Positions 34,038 through 47,845 of a DNA stretch of 64,000 nt are shown piece after piece. Position 1 is the first letter of the stretch, and every line of letters starts with the position of its first letter. This DNA comes from Apostichopus japonicus (lineage: Eukaryota; Echinodermata; Holothuroidea; Aspidochirotida; Stichopodidae): contig NC_092582.1 of the NCBI RefSeq assembly GCF_037975245.1, positions 24,840,077 through 24,904,076 of the forward strand, written 5' to 3'. The position numbers were made by a program, and so were the translations under genes. Under the pieces are notes generated by a model that saw only the letters and a list, made by a program, of their open reading frames with translations, was not told the origin of the DNA and did no database searches.

Positions 34038-34734
34038 GTAAGTATACCTTAATCCAGATAATCACGAATGTCGTTACCGGCTTATCGTTCATCAGCTATT
34101 CATCAAAACATGCAGGAATTCAACTGCCCTTTTGTTATTTAAATTAACATCTATACTCCCATACGGAAAAGATAAAGACTGGTTTATCATATCTATCGAT
34201 GTACTGTATAGACCTACGCGTACAAGCCTGTCTGTGTACACTGTACGTGGGCTTTCAGTATATCGCCTTCATAAGCATACGTTAACTTAACCACTATACC
34301 TTCAATGGGACTGGGGTTTAGAGTGGAACCAGTTGTTTGTTACACAGGGTCTATTTTGGGTGACCTTTCTTAAATAGTAACTTCATTTGCATTCTTCGGA
34401 ATGGACTATCTTCTCCACAGTACCAACAATATTTATGGACAAATGTTCTTTATCGCGGTTTCCAGTAGAGCAATATTATATATATTATCATTGGCAGATA
34501 ATGCAACCGGAATAACTCGCGTTTATTTCACATGAGCAAGCTGCTGGAGAATTTAGTGTGGTATAAGTCAATGCGACTCATTCCAACTCTTGTAACAATA
34601 TTATTCTAAAAATTCGACATACCCTAGCAATATATTATGGTCTCAAGTTTCGATGCCCGCATTACCGTAATTCGGAAGTAAATACAGGACTTGCTTACGT
34701 TCTCGGAGGCTAACTGGATCCGTAAAGAAATTAG

Positions 34735-34880
34735 AAACAGGATTTTCGGAACTAAATTCAGGATTTTCGGAACTAAATTCAGGAATTTCGGAACCAAATT
34801 CAAGAATTTCGGAACTAAATTCAGGAATTTCGGAACTAAATACAGGATATCGGAACAAAATTCAGGATTTTCGGAACCAA
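34735..34880. repeat. 21-bp tandem repeat, about six to seven copies
   Basis: Units like TTCGGAACTAAATTCAGGAT. Because 21 is divisible by three, both strands show short seven-residue repeat frames (FGTKFRN on plus); these are taken as by-products. Confidence 0.85.
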
Positions 34881-34899
34881 ATGGAACTTAATACGTGAT

Positions 34900-36550
34900 T
34901 TTCTTGCGTTCTCAGAGTGATTGAACTAATAACGAAACCTGTGTAGATCAATGAACTGCTTGTGGCAACCCTCTGCCCGGATCAGGAGACTCTCTGCCTA
35001 TACGCTGTACGGAACACAAACAATCAAACAGCGCCATTTTGAATTTCCTTGCCCTGGATACTTTCAAGGGATATCTTGATTTCCAATCTAAGCTGTGTTA
35101 GAGTCTATTTTTCCATCGTGGTGATTGACTGATCTTTTACTTCGCCGGTCCGTGGTAAGTACCTAGGGACAGTAAGGGGACCAAGGGGAAGGAAGGGAAC
35201 AGATGAAGAAGAAAAACCGTGAGTACACTTTTTCTATACTAAATGTTCCTGATCGTCTTACTAACACAGAAGAAGTCGCACTCAAACAATTTTATTGATG
35301 TACATTGAAACCCAATTTGAGACCCATTTAAACCATTTATTCAACAGACACGAAATAAAGCGTTATGAATTACAAATCCAAACGCAATTATTAATAATTA
35401 TTTGTAATTCCAAACTAGCTACGCATAGTCAATTTATTCTATAGATAAAAAAAATGTGTACTTAAAACTCGTACTTATTTAAACAATTTTTAAGTATCTA
35501 ATTACAATGGGAAATTAAACAAATTTAATCGCTACAAAAGTTGCCTAATTTCTTAATTCCATTCTCATCACAAATTCCCAAAACTTATGACGCGGATAAG
35601 TGGATCAACTCAAACCAGCAATTAACAGAAACATGACCTTTCATTCTCTTTAAAGAGAGAACAATATTTAGCGCATGCCTCTCGCGCACGTTCTCTCCAC
35701 GTTCTTCAAATTTGAAGATCACGAAAGTATCCATTATTTCTTTTGCCTCGCAGCTCACTTGTATCTTGGCGAAAAGAACAAATGTAGGATTTTGCTGTAC
35801 AACAATTTTCAATTTTGTTTTTACAGCAATCGCACGTTTGTAAAGATTGTTTTGGGGAAACATTATGATGTAGCTGAAAACGCTACTGTGACATTGCAAT
35901 TGCATTTATAGTTCAGTAAACCTTCTTTTTTGTTAAATATCTCATTCATTAAAAGACCTATATTTCAGCGAAACAGTATATAATTTTGCTTTCATGAAAG
36001 TATGTCGCTGGAGTACAAGCGTTTCACCAAATTATCCACACCGTGCCTCTTAAGAAGGAAAAAATCTCAATGAAATGTTCTAGACATCAACTCGTTTGGT
36101 TTAACTTTTCCAACCACAAACATTACCTTGGCATTCCACCACACCTTATCTCCTATTCCCGAAAAAGTATGACTAGAATAAAACTTATCCACTTGTGCAA
36201 AATAATTGCGAACGGAAGACCACGAAAGGGGTAACACAACCATTGTATTTATTTGTACAAACGCACTATACCGAACGGCGGTTCCATACCTGCCGAGGTC
36301 GATTCCATTCTCGATGATGTTTTGACGGTATCGCCAAAGAAAGACCATACCGAAGCATTCTGGAACCGGTTACACCAGCTACAACCGATCCTGAAAATAA
36401 AACTGTGTCAAGGTCAATTTGCTATGTGCACTATTCGGTGATGTCAGTATACAGTATGCTATCTAATTATCACAACATTGTTTTACGCTTGTCACAAGTT
36501 GTTTGTATTTATGTTAAAAATAAATTAGGCTTATTAATGCTCTATTGTTG
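34900..36550. other. Stretch with weak exon-like signals only
   Basis: A good acceptor (TTTTGTTTTTACAG at 35826) precedes a frame ending NATVTLQLHL and a stop at 35911. Overlapping frames occur on both strands at 35585-35911 and 36043-36441. None shows a recognisable domain, so none is called a gene. Confidence 0.3.
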
Positions 36551-36552
36551 TA

Positions 36553-39500
36553 GTGCATATATTGATTGATACAACTGTTTTGTCAGTGTTGTAGGCTACA
36601 TATATTCATAGACACAGCTGTTTGTTAGTGTTGTAGGCCACACATATTCATAGATACAGCTGTTTGTTAGTGTTGGAGGCCACAGATATTCATAGATACA
36701 GCTGTTTTGTTAGTGTTGGAGGCCACATATATTCATAGAAACAGCTGTTTTGTTAGTGTTGGAGGCCACATATATTCATAGATACAGCTGTTTTGTTAGT
36801 GTTGGAGGCCACATATATTCATAGATACAGCTGTTTTGTTAGTGTTGGAGGCCACATATATTCATAGATAGATCTATTATGTTAGTGTTGCAGGCCACAT
36901 ATATTCATAGATACAGCTGTCATGTTGGTGTTGTAGGCCACATATATTCATAGATACAGCTGTCATGTTGGTGTTGTAGGCTACCGACATTTATAGTTAC
37001 AACTGTTATGTTAAATATATTCATAGATAGGGATCTACATCTATTATATGTTAGTATTGTATGCCACATATATCATATACACATCTAATTTATTGCTGAT
37101 GTCGGCAACTTATTTTAATAATGTTAGGGTTGCATGCCACATATATTCATAGATACAGCTGTTATGTTAGTGTTGTAGGCCACATATATTCATAGATACA
37201 TATATCATGTTAGTATTGAAGGCCAAAGATATTCATAGATACATCTATTATGTTTGTGTTGCAGGCCACATATATTCATAGATACAGCTGTTATGTTGGT
37301 GTTGTAGGCTACAGACATTCATAGATACAGCTGTTATGTTAAACATATTCATAGATAGGGATCTACATCTATTATATATTAGTATTGTAGGCCACATATA
37401 TTCATAGATACATCTATTATATTAGTGCTATAGGCCACTTATTTTAATAGATATATCTATAATGTAAGGGTTGCATGCCACACATATTCATAGATACAGC
37501 TGTTATGTTAGTATTGTAGGCCACATATATTCATAGATACAGCTGTTATGTTGGTGTTGTAGGCTACATATCTTCATAGGAACATATGTTATGTTAGTGT
37601 TGGAGGCCACAGATATTCATAGATACATATATTATGTTAGTGTTGCAGGCCACATATATTCATAGATACAGCTGTTATGTTGGTGTTGTAGGCTACAGAC
37701 ATTCATAGATACAGCTGTTATGTTGGTGTTGTAGGCCACATATATTCATAGATACAGCTGATATGTTGGTGTTGTATGCTACATATATTCATAGGTACAT
37801 ATGTTATGTTAGTGTTGGAGGCCACAGATATTCATAGATACATATATTATGTTAGTGTTGCAGGCCACATATATTCATAGATACATCTATTATATTGGTG
37901 TTGTAGGCCACTTACTTTAATAGATATATCTATAATGTTAGGGTATTTGTAAGTATTCTAAGCGACAGATATTCATAGATTAATCTTATTCTTAAGTATT
38001 CTAAGCAACAGATATTCATAGTTTAATTCTATTCGTTAGTATTCAAAGCCAGAGTTATACATAGATTAATCCTATTCGTTCGTATTCTAAGCCATATATA
38101 TTCATAGATTACGCCTTTTCATAAGTATCCTAAGCCACAGATAATCATAGTTCAATTCTATTCGTAAGTATCCAAAGCCATAGATATAAAAAGATTTATC
38201 CTATTCGTTAGTATTCTAAGCCACAGATATCCATAGTTTAAAACTATTTGTAAGTATTCTAAGACACAGATATTCCTAGGTTAATCCTAAGCCACAGATA
38301 TCCATAGCTTAATCCTATTCGTAAGTATTTTCAGCCATAGACATTCAAAGTATAATCCAAATCGTAAAAAGCCTAAGCCACAATTATGCATAGATAAACC
38401 CTATTTGTTAGTATTCTAAGCCACAAATATTCATAGTTGAATTTGATTAGTAAGTATTCTAAGCCACAAATATGCATAGATAAACCCTATTTGTGAGTAT
38501 TCTAAGCAACAAATATTCAAAGTTTAATCCTAAGCCACAGATATCCATAGCTTAATCCTATTCGTAAGTATTCTCAGCCACAGAAATTCATAGATCAATC
38601 CTAATCGTAAGTAACCTAAGCCACAAATATGCATAGATAAACCCTATTTGTTAGTATTCTAAGCCACAAATATTCATAGTTGAATTTGATTCGTAAGTAT
38701 TTTAAGCCACAGATATTCATAGATTAATCCTAGTTTTTAGTATTCTAAGACACATATATTCCTATTTCAATCCTAAGCCACAGATATCCATAGCTTAATC
38801 CTTTTCGTAAGTATTTTCAGCAACAGATATTCATAGATTAATCCTAATCGTAAGTAACCTAAGCCACATTATGCATAGATAAACCCTATTTGTTAGTATT
38901 CTAAGCCACAAGTATTCATAGTTTAATTCGATTTGTATGTATTCTAAGCCACAGATATTCATAGACTACTCCTTTTCATAATTATTCTCAGCCACAGGTA
39001 TTCATATTCTATTCGTAAGTATTCAAATTATCTTATTCATTAATATTCAAAGCCAGAGATGTACATAGATTAATCCTATTCGTTAGTATTCTAAGCCACA
39101 GATATTCATAGTTCCATACTATTTGTAAGTAATCTACGCCACAAATATTCATAGTTTAATCTTCTTAAGTTTTTTAAGTATTATTCTAAGGAATTCTTAA
39201 GTATTCTAAGCCACATATATTCATAGATTACTCCTTTTCATAAGTATTCTAAGCCACAGATATCTTTAGAAGTATCCTATTCATACATATTCAAAGCCAA
39301 AGATATCCATAGATTAATCCTATTCGTTAGTATTCTAAGCCACAGATATTCATAGTTTAGTCCAATCTAAGCCACAAATATTCATAGATTAACCCAATTC
39401 GTAAGTATTGTAAGCCACAAATATTTATAGTTTTATCCTATTAATAAGGATTCTAAGCCACAGATATTCATAGAATAATCCTATTATTAAGTATTCAAAG

Positions 39501-40343
39501 ACAGAGATGTACATAGTTTAATCCTATTCAGAAGAATTCTAAGCCACAGATATTCAAAGTTAATCTTATTCTTAAGCACTCGAAGCCACACGTATCCATA
39601 GATTAATCCTATTCGTAAGTATTCTGAGCCACACATATTCATAGTTCAATACTATTTGTCATAAATATTCATATATCCATAGATTAATTCCACTCGTTAG
39701 TAGTCTGAGCCACAGATATCCAAAGTTTAATACTATTTGTAAGTAATCTAAGCCACAAATGTTCATAGTTTAATCTTATTCTCAAGTATCCTAAACCACA
39801 TATATCCATAGATTAATTCCACTCGTTAGTAGTCTGAGCCACAGATATTCATAGTTTAATACTTTTTGTAAGTAATCTAAGCCACAAATGTTCATAGTTT
39901 AATCTTATTCTCAAGTATCCTAAACCACATATATCCATAGATTAATTCCACTCGTTAGTAGTCTGAGCCACAGATATTCATATTTTAATACTTTTTGTAA
40001 GTAATCTAAGCCACAAATGTTCATAGTTTAATGTTATTCTTTAGTATTCTAAGCCACATATATTCATAGATTACTCCTTTTCATAAGTATCTTAAGCCAC
40101 AGATATTCTTAGAATTATCCTATTCATAAATATTCAAAGTCAAAGATATACATAGCTTGATCCCATTCGTTAGTATTCTAAGCCACAGATATTCATATAT
40201 TAATCCTATTCGTAAGTATTCTAAGCAACATATATTCATATATTAAATCTATTCGTAGATATTCTAAGCCAAAGATATTCATAGCTAAATACTATTCATA
40301 AGTATTCCAATCCACATATAACCATAGATTAATCCTATTCATA
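36553..40343. repeat. 43-bp minisatellite, about 3.8 kb, two subfamilies
   Basis: The first part (to about 37920) has units such as CATAGATACAGCTGTTATGT plus TAGTGTTGTAGGCCACATAT. The second part has units such as CCTATTCGTAAGTATTCTAA plus GCCACAGATATTCATAGATT. Both have a period near 43 and share GCCACANATATTCATAGAT, so they are one diverged array that changed its variable half near 37920. Higher-order blocks are visible, for example the repeat set around 39660-40020. No gene. Confidence 0.9.
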
Positions 40344-40344
40344 T

Positions 40345-43300
40345 GATTGTCTGTGTGTCTGGTTATCTACTAGCCTTGTTTTCTGTGTGTCTGGTTGTCT
40401 TCGTGTCTGGTTGTCTGCGGGTCTGATTGTCTGTTTTTCTGCGTGTCTGGTTGTCTGCGCGTCTGGTTGTCTGCGTGTCTGATTGTCTGGTTGTCTGCGT
40501 GTCTGGTTGTCTGCGTGTCTGATTGTCTGGTTGTCTGCGTGTCTGGTTGTCTGCGTATCTGGTTGTCTGCGTGTCTGGTTGTCTGTTTGTCTGCGTGTCT
40601 GGTTGTCTCTGTGTCTGTGTGTCTGGTTGTCTGCGTGTTTGATTGTCTGCGTGCCTGGTTGTCTTCGTGTCTGGTTGTCTGTGTGTCTGGTTGTCTGCGT
40701 GTCTGACAGTATTCGTGTCTAGTTGTCTGCGTGTCTGGTTGTCTGTGTGTCTGATTGTCTGCGTGTCTGATTGTCTGCGTGTATGCGTGTCTTGTTGTCT
40801 GCGTGTCTTGTTGTCTGCGTATCTGCTTGTCTGATTATATGCGTGTCTGATTGTCTGCGTGTCTGATTATCTGCTTGTCTGATTATCTGCGTGTTTGATT
40901 GTCTGCGGGTTTGATTGTCTGCTTGTCAGCTTGCGTGTCTCATTGTGTGATTGTCTGCGTGTCGTATTGTTTGCGTGTCTTGTTGTCTACGTGTCTGAAT
41001 GTCTGCATTTCTGATTGTTGCCGTGTCTGATTTTCGGCATGTCTTTTTGTCTGCTTGTCTGATTGTTTACGTGTTTGAATGTTTGCGTGTATGCGTGTCT
41101 TGTTGTCTGCGTGTCTGCTTGTCTGATTATATGCGTGTCTGATTGTCTGCGTGTCTGATTATCTGCGTGTCTGATTATCTGCGTGTTTGATTGTCTGCGG
41201 GTTTGATTGTCTGCTTGTCAGCTGGCGTGTCTCATTGTGTGATTGTCTGCGTCTCTGATTGTCTGCGTTTCTGGTTGTCTGCGTGTTTGGGTGTCTGTGT
41301 GTACCATTGTCTGCGTGTCGTATTGTTTGCGTATCTTGTTGTCTATGTGTCTGAATGTCTACGTGTCTGAATGTCTGCATTTCTGATTGTTGCCGTGTCT
41401 GATTTTCGGCGTGTCTTTTTTCTGCCTGTCTGATTGTCTACGTGTTTGAATGTTTGCGTGTCTGATTGTCTTCGTGTCTTATTTTCTGATTGTCTGCGTG
41501 TCATATTGTCTGTTTGTCTGCGTCTCTGGTTGTCTGCGTTTCAGGTTGTCTGCGTGTCTGGTTGTCTACATGTTAGGTTGTCTGTGTGTCTTATTGATTA
41601 CGTGTCTTGTTGTATGTGTGTCTGATTGTCTGCGTGTCTTGTTGTCTGCTTGTCTGATTGTGTGCGTGTTTGATTATCTGCGTGTCTGATTCTCTGCGTG
41701 TCTGATTCTCTGCGTGTCTGATTTTTGATTGTCTGCTTATCAGCTTGTCTAATTGTCTTATTGTCTGCTTGTCTGATTCTCTGATTGTCAGCGTGTTCGA
41801 TTGTCTGGTTGTCTGCGTGTCTGCTTGTCTGATTGTGTGCGAATCTGATTTTCTGCGTGTCTGATAATCTGCGTGTTTGATTGTGTGCGTGTCTGATATT
41901 TTATTGTCTGCTTATCAGCTTGACTGATTGTCTTATTCTCTGCTTGTCAGAGTATTTGATTGTCTGGTTGTCTGGCCGTCTGGTTGTTTGCGTGTCTGGT
42001 TGTCTGTTGTCTAGTTATGGAGGGCGTTGTGGTCAAGTGGTTAAGGCAGTGGACTTGTGATCTAAGGATTACAGGTTCGAGCCCTGGCCAGATCATTGCG
42101 TTGTGTCCTTGGGCAAGGCACTTTATCTCCATTGCCTCTCTTCACCCAGGTGTATAAATGGGGACCTGCGAGGTAACTTGTAAATATAGTTACGTGCGCC
42201 GGTTTGTGGCTGCACCCTATGGGAAGTCCCCCGGGGGACACGTGGTTGTGGTGCACTGTGGTGCCCCAGGAGAGATTGATTGAATTGTGCACACTTTGGT
42301 GTGGGTGTGACAAGTTACCAATGACCAGGGGTTAAGTTGTAAAGTCATGTGAGGAGGCATTAGCCTCATACAAGACTGTAAACCTTCAACTTTTTATCTG
42401 GTTTCTGTAGCCTGCTTTTCTGCGGGTCGGTTGTCTGCGTGTCTGATTGTCTGCGTGTCTGATTGTCTGCGTGTCTGATTGTCTGCCTGTCTGATTGTAT
42501 TCGAATCAGGTTGTCTGCGTGTCTGTTTGTCTGCTTGTCTGATTCTCTGGTTGTGTGATTGTTCGATTGTCTGCATGTTTGGTTGTCTGTGTGTCTTATT
42601 GTCTGCGCGTTTTATTGTGTGTCTGATTGTATGCTTGTCTGATGGTCTACGTGTCTGAATGTCTGCGTGTCTGTGTGTCTGATTGTCTGCGTGTCTTGGT
42701 GTTTGCGTGTTTTGTTGTCTGTGTGTCTGCTTGTCTGATTGTGTGCGTGTCTGATTATCTGCGTATCTGGTTATCTGCGTGTTGATTGTCTGCGTGTCTG
42801 ATTTATGATTGTCTGCTTATTAGCTTGTCTGATTGTCTTATTGTCATCTTGTCTGATTCTCTGATTGTTGGCGTGTTTGATCGTCTGGTTGTCTGTTAGT
42901 CTTGTTATCTGATTGTCTGGTTTCTGTAGCCTGCTTTTCTGAGGGCCGGTTGTCTGCATGTCTAATTGTCTGCGTGTCTGATTGTGTGCGTGTCTGATGG
43001 TCTGTGTGTCTGATTGTCTGCGTTTCTGATTATCTGTGTGTCTGTCTGCGTGTCTGGTTGTCTGCGTGTCTGGTTGTCTGATTGTCTGGCTGTCTGATTG
43101 CCTACATATATGATTGTCTGATTGTCTGCGTGTCTCATTGTCTTCGTGTCTGATTGTGTTCGTGTCTGATTGTCTGCGTCTCGAATGGTCTGCGTGTCTG
43201 CTTGTCTGCATATATGATTGTATGCCTGTCTGATTGTCCTCGTGTCTGGTTGTTTGATTGTGTGCGTTTCTGATTGTGTGCGTGCCTCATTGTCTGTGTC

Positions 43301-46300
43301 TGATTGTCTGCGTGTCTGGTTGTCTGATTGTCTGCGTCTCTCATTGTCTGAGTGTGTCCGTGTCTGATTGTGTGTGTGTCTGATTGTCTGCGTGTCTGAT
43401 TGTCTGCGTGTGTCAGATTGTATGCATGTCTGGTTGTCTGGTTGTCTGATTGTCTGCGAGTCTCGTTGTCTGCGTGTCTGATTGTGTTCGTGCATGATTG
43501 TCTGCGTCTCGGATGGTCTGCGTGTCTGCTTGTCTGCATGTCTGCTTGTCAGCTTGTCAGCCTGAGTGCGTGTCTGATTGTCTGGGTGTCTGGTTGTCTG
43601 CGTGTCTGATTGTTTGATTGACTGCATGTCTGATTGTCTGCGTGTCTGATTGTCTGCGTGTCTGATTATGTGATTATTTGCGTGTCTGATTGTCTGCGTG
43701 TCTGGTTGTCTGCGTGTCTGGTTGTTTGCGTGTTTGTTTGTCACCGTTTTTGGTTGTCTACGTGTTTGGTTGTCTGCGTTTCTAATTGTCTGCATGTCTG
43801 GTTGTCTGATTGTCAGCGCTTCTGGATGTCTGCGTGTTTCATTGTCTGCATATATGATTGTATGCCTGTCTGATTGTATGCGTGTCTGGTTGTTTGATTG
43901 TGTTCGTGCATGATTGTCTGCGTCTCGGATGGTCTGCGTGTCTGCTTGTCTGCATGTCTGCTTGTCAGCTTGTCAGCCTGAGTGCGTGTCTGATTGTCTG
44001 GGTGCCTGGTTGTCTGCGTGTCTGATTGTTTGCGTGTCTGATTATGTGATTACTTGCGTGTCTGATTGTCTGCATGTCTGGTTGTCTGCGTGTCTGGTTG
44101 TTTGCGTGTTTGTTTGTCACCGTTTTTGGTTGTCTACGTGTTTGGTTGTCTGCGTTTCTAATTGCCTGGTTGTCTGATTGTCAGCGCTTCTGGATGTCTG
44201 CGTGTTTCATTGTCTGCATATATGATTTTATGCCTGTCTGATTGTATGCGTGTCTGGTTGTTTGATTGTGTGCTTTTCTGATTGTGTGCGTGCCTCATTG
44301 TCTGTGTGTCTGTGTGTATGATTGTCTGTTTGTCTGTTTTTCTACTTGTCTGGTTGTCTGATTCTCTGGTTGTGTGATTGTCTGATTATATGCGTGTCTG
44401 ATTATATGCGTGTCTGATTGTCTGCGTGTCTGATTGTCAGCGTGTCTGATTATCTGCGCTTCTGGATGTCTGCGTGTTTGATTGTCTGCATATATGATTG
44501 TATGCCTGTCTGATTGTATGCGTGTCTGGTTGTTTGATTGTGTGCGTTTCTGATCGTGTGCGTGCCTCATTGTCTGTGTGTCTGATTGTCTGCGTGTCTG
44601 GTTGTCTGATTATCTGGCTTTCTGCGTGTCTGATTGTCTGCGTGTCTGGTTGTCTGATTGTCTTGTTGTCTGCGTGTCTGATTGTCTGCGTGTCTGGTTG
44701 TATGTTTGTCTGCGTGTCTGGTTGTCTCTGTGTCTGCGTGTCTGATTACCTGCATATATGATTGTATGCCTGTCTGGTTGTCTGCGTGTCTGGTTTTTTG
44801 ATTGTGTGCGTTTCTCATTGTGTGCGTGCCTCATTGTCTGCGTGTCTGATTGTGTGCGTGTCTGGTTGTCTGATTGTCTGACTGTCTGCGTGTCTGATTG
44901 TTTGCGTGTCTGATTGTCTGGTTGTCCGATTGTCTGTGTGTCTGCGTGTCTGATTGTCTGCATATACGATTGTCTGCCTGTCTGATTGTCTGCGTGTGTC
45001 ATTGTCTGATTGTCTGGTTGTCTGCATGTCTGGTTGTATGTTTGTCTGTGTGTCTGTTTTTCTGCTTGTCTGATTCTCTGGTTGTGTGATTGTTTGATTG
45101 TCTGCATGTTTGGTTTTCTGCATGTCTGATTGTCTGCGTGTCTGATTGTCTGATTATATGCGTGTCTGATTGTCTGCTTGTCTCGTTGTCTGCTTGTCTG
45201 ATTGTGTTCGTGTCTGATTGTCTGCGTGTCGGATGGTCTGCGTGTCTGATTGTCTGTTGTCTGATTGTCTGTGTTTCTGATTGTCTGCGTTTCTGATTGT
45301 CTGCTTGTCCGATTGTCTGTGTGTCTGCGTGTCTGATTGTCTGCATATACGATTTTCTGCCTGTCTGATTGTCTGCATGTGTCATTGTCTGATTGTCTGG
45401 TTGTCTGCATGTCTGGTTGTATTCTTGTCTGGTTGTCTGCATGTCTGGTTGTCTGTTTGTCTGTGTGTCTGTTTTTCTGCTTGTCTGATTGTTTGATTCT
45501 CTGGTTGTGTGATTGTCTGATTGTCTGCGTGTTTGGTTTTCTGCGTGTCTGATTGTCTGCGTGTCTGATTGTCTGCGTGTCTGATTGTCTGCGTGTCTGA
45601 TTATATGCGTGTCTGATTGTCTGCTTGTCTCTTTGTCTGCGTGTCTGATTGTGTTCGTGTCTGATTGTCTGCGTGTTGGATGGTCTGCGTGTCTGATTGT
45701 CTGTTTGTCTGATTGTCTGTGTTTCTGATTGTCTTCGTTTCTGATTGTCTGGTTGTCCGATTGTCTGTGTGTCTGCGTGTCTGATTGTCTGCAAATACGA
45801 TTGTCTGCCTGTCTGATTGTCTGCGTGTGTCATTGTCTGATTGTCTCGTTGTCTGCATGTCTGGTTGTCTGCATGTCTGGTTGTCTGTTTGTCTGCGTGT
45901 CCCTGTGTCTGTTTTTCTGCTTGTCTGGTTGTCTGATTCTCTGGTTGTGTGATTGTTTGATTGTCTGCGTGTTTGGTTTTCTGCGTGCCTGATTGCCTGA
46001 GTGTCTGATTGTCTGCGTGTCTGATTGTCTGATTATATGCGTGTCTGATTGTCTGCGTGTCTCGTTGTCGGCGTATCTGATTGTGTTCGTGTCTGCGTGT
46101 CGGATGGTCTGTGTGTCTGATTGTCTGTTTGTCTGATTGTCTGTGTTTCTGATTGTCTGCGTTTCTGATTGTCTGGTTGTCTGATTGTCTGTGTGTCTGA
46201 TTGTCTGCATATACGATTGTCTGCCTGTCTGATTGTCTGCGTGTGTCATTGTCTGATTGTCTGGTTGTCTGCGTGTCTGGTTGTCTGCGTGTCTGGTTGT

Positions 46301-47845
46301 ATTCTTGTCTGGTTGTCTGCATGTCTGGTTGTCTGTTTGTCTGCGTGTCTCTGTGTCTGTTTTTCTGCTTGTCTGGTTGTCTGATTCTCTGGTTGTGTGA
46401 TTGTTTGATTGTCTGCGTGTTTGGTTTTCTGCGTGTCTGATTGTCTGCGTGTCTGATTGTCTGCGTGTCTGATTGTCTGCGTGTCTGCGTGTCTAATTAT
46501 TTGCGTGTCTGATTGTCTGCGTGTCTCGTTGTCTGCGTGTCTGATTGTGTACGTGTATGATTGTCTGCGTGTCGGATGGTCTGCGTGTCTGATTGTGTGT
46601 TTGTCTGATTGTCTGCGTGTTTCTGAGTGTCTGCGTTTCTGATTGTCTGTGAGTCTTATTGTCTGCGTTACTGGTTGTCTGCATGTCTGCTTGACTGCAT
46701 GTCTGCTTGTCAGCTTGACTGCGTTACTGATTGTCGGCGTGTCTGATTGTCTGATTGTCTGCGTGTCTGATTGTCTGATTATCTGTGTGTCTGGTTGTCT
46801 GCGTGTCTGCTTGTCTGCATATATGATTGTCTGTCTGTCTGGTTGTCTGCGTGTCTGGTTTTTTGATTGTGTGCGTTTCTGATTGTGTGCGTGCCTCATT
46901 GTCTGCGTGTCTGATTGTCTTTGTGTCTGGTTGTCTGATTGTCTGGTTGTCTGTCTGTCTGATTGTCTGCGTGTCTGATTGTCTGGTTGTCCGATTGTCT
47001 GTGTGTCTGCGTGTCTGATTGTCTGCATATACGATTGTCTGTCTGTCTGATTGTCTGCGTGTGTCATTGTCTGGTTGTCTACATGTCTGGTTGTATTCTT
47101 GTCTGGTTGTCTGTGTGTCTGGTTGTCTGCGTTCTGGTTGTCTGTTTGTCAGTTTGTCTGTGTGTCTGTTTTTCTGCTTGTCTGGTTGTGTCATTCTCTG
47201 GTTGTGTGATTGTTTGATTGTCTGCGTGTTTGGTTTTCTGCGTGTCTGATTGTCTGCGTGTCTGATTGTTTGCAAATATGATTGTCTGACTGTCTGATTG
47301 TCTGCGTGTCTCATTGTCTGATTGTCTGGTTGTCTGCGTGTCTGGTTGTATTCGTGTCTGGTTGTCTGATTCCCTGGTTTTGTGATTGTTTGATTGTCTG
47401 CGTGTCTGGTTTACTGCGTGTCTGATTATCTGCGTGTCTGATTGTCTGCGTGTCTGGTTGTCTGCGTGTCTGGTTGTGTGCGTATCTGGTTGAGTGATTG
47501 TCTGTTTGTCTGCGTGTCTGCGTGTCTGGTTGATTCGTGTCTGGTTGATTCGTGTCTGGTTGTCTGCGTGTCTGGTTGTCAGTGTCTGTTTGTCTGCGTG
47601 TCTGTTTGTCTGCGTGTCTGGTTGAGTGATTGTGTGCTTGTCTGCGTGTCTGGTTTTCTGCGTGTCTGCTTGTCTGATTGTCTGCGAGTCTTATTGTCTG
47701 CATGTCTGATTGTCTGGTTGTGTACGTGTGTGATTGTCTGCGTGTCTGATTGTATGCATGTCTGATTGTCTGCGTGTCTGCGTGTGTGATTGTCTGCGTG
47801 TCTGATTGTCAGTATGTCTTGATTGTCTTCCTGTCTGGTTGTCCG
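40345..47845. repeat. 8/16-bp minisatellite (GTCTGCGT/GTCTGATT), 7.5 kb
   Basis: The base unit is GTCTGNNT, usually alternating GTCTGCGT with GTCTGATT or GTCTGGTT to give a 16-bp period. The minus-strand unit has no stop codon in any frame, which produces frames up to 570 codons of Gln/Thr/Arg/Asn/Asp/His repeats (44610-46322). The plus strand gives CLIVCVSDCLRVWLSAC-type frames. These have no start context, splice logic or domain and are not genes. Longer duplicated blocks occur, such as 43490-43780 repeated at 43905-44150. One SINE interrupts the array. Confidence 0.93.
42015..42402 (+). mobile_element. tRNA-derived SINE inside the minisatellite
   Basis: The head GTGGTCAAGTGGTTAAGGCA (box A) and GGTTCGAGCCC (box B) are tRNA-like. 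It is followed by TGTCCTTGGGCAAGGCACTT and CCCAGGTGTATAAATGGGGA, a conserved body type that I associate with widely distributed animal SINEs (superfamily not assigned). GTCTG repeats resume on both sides, so it inserted into the array. Its family differs from the SINE at 12500 and 27050. Confidence 0.78.

Noticed and set aside
42020-42095. tRNA gene in the minisatellite
   Set aside because: Boxes A and B are present but the stem pairing is poor and a SINE body follows.
44610-46322. 570-codon minus-strand frame and many 60-280-codon frames between 40395 and 47872
   Set aside because: They are direct translations of the 8/16-bp minisatellite, open on both strands and in several frames, with no domain, start context or splice logic.
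36553-47845. CRISPR-like array
   Set aside because: Units are contiguous tandem repeats without unique spacers, in a eukaryotic context.
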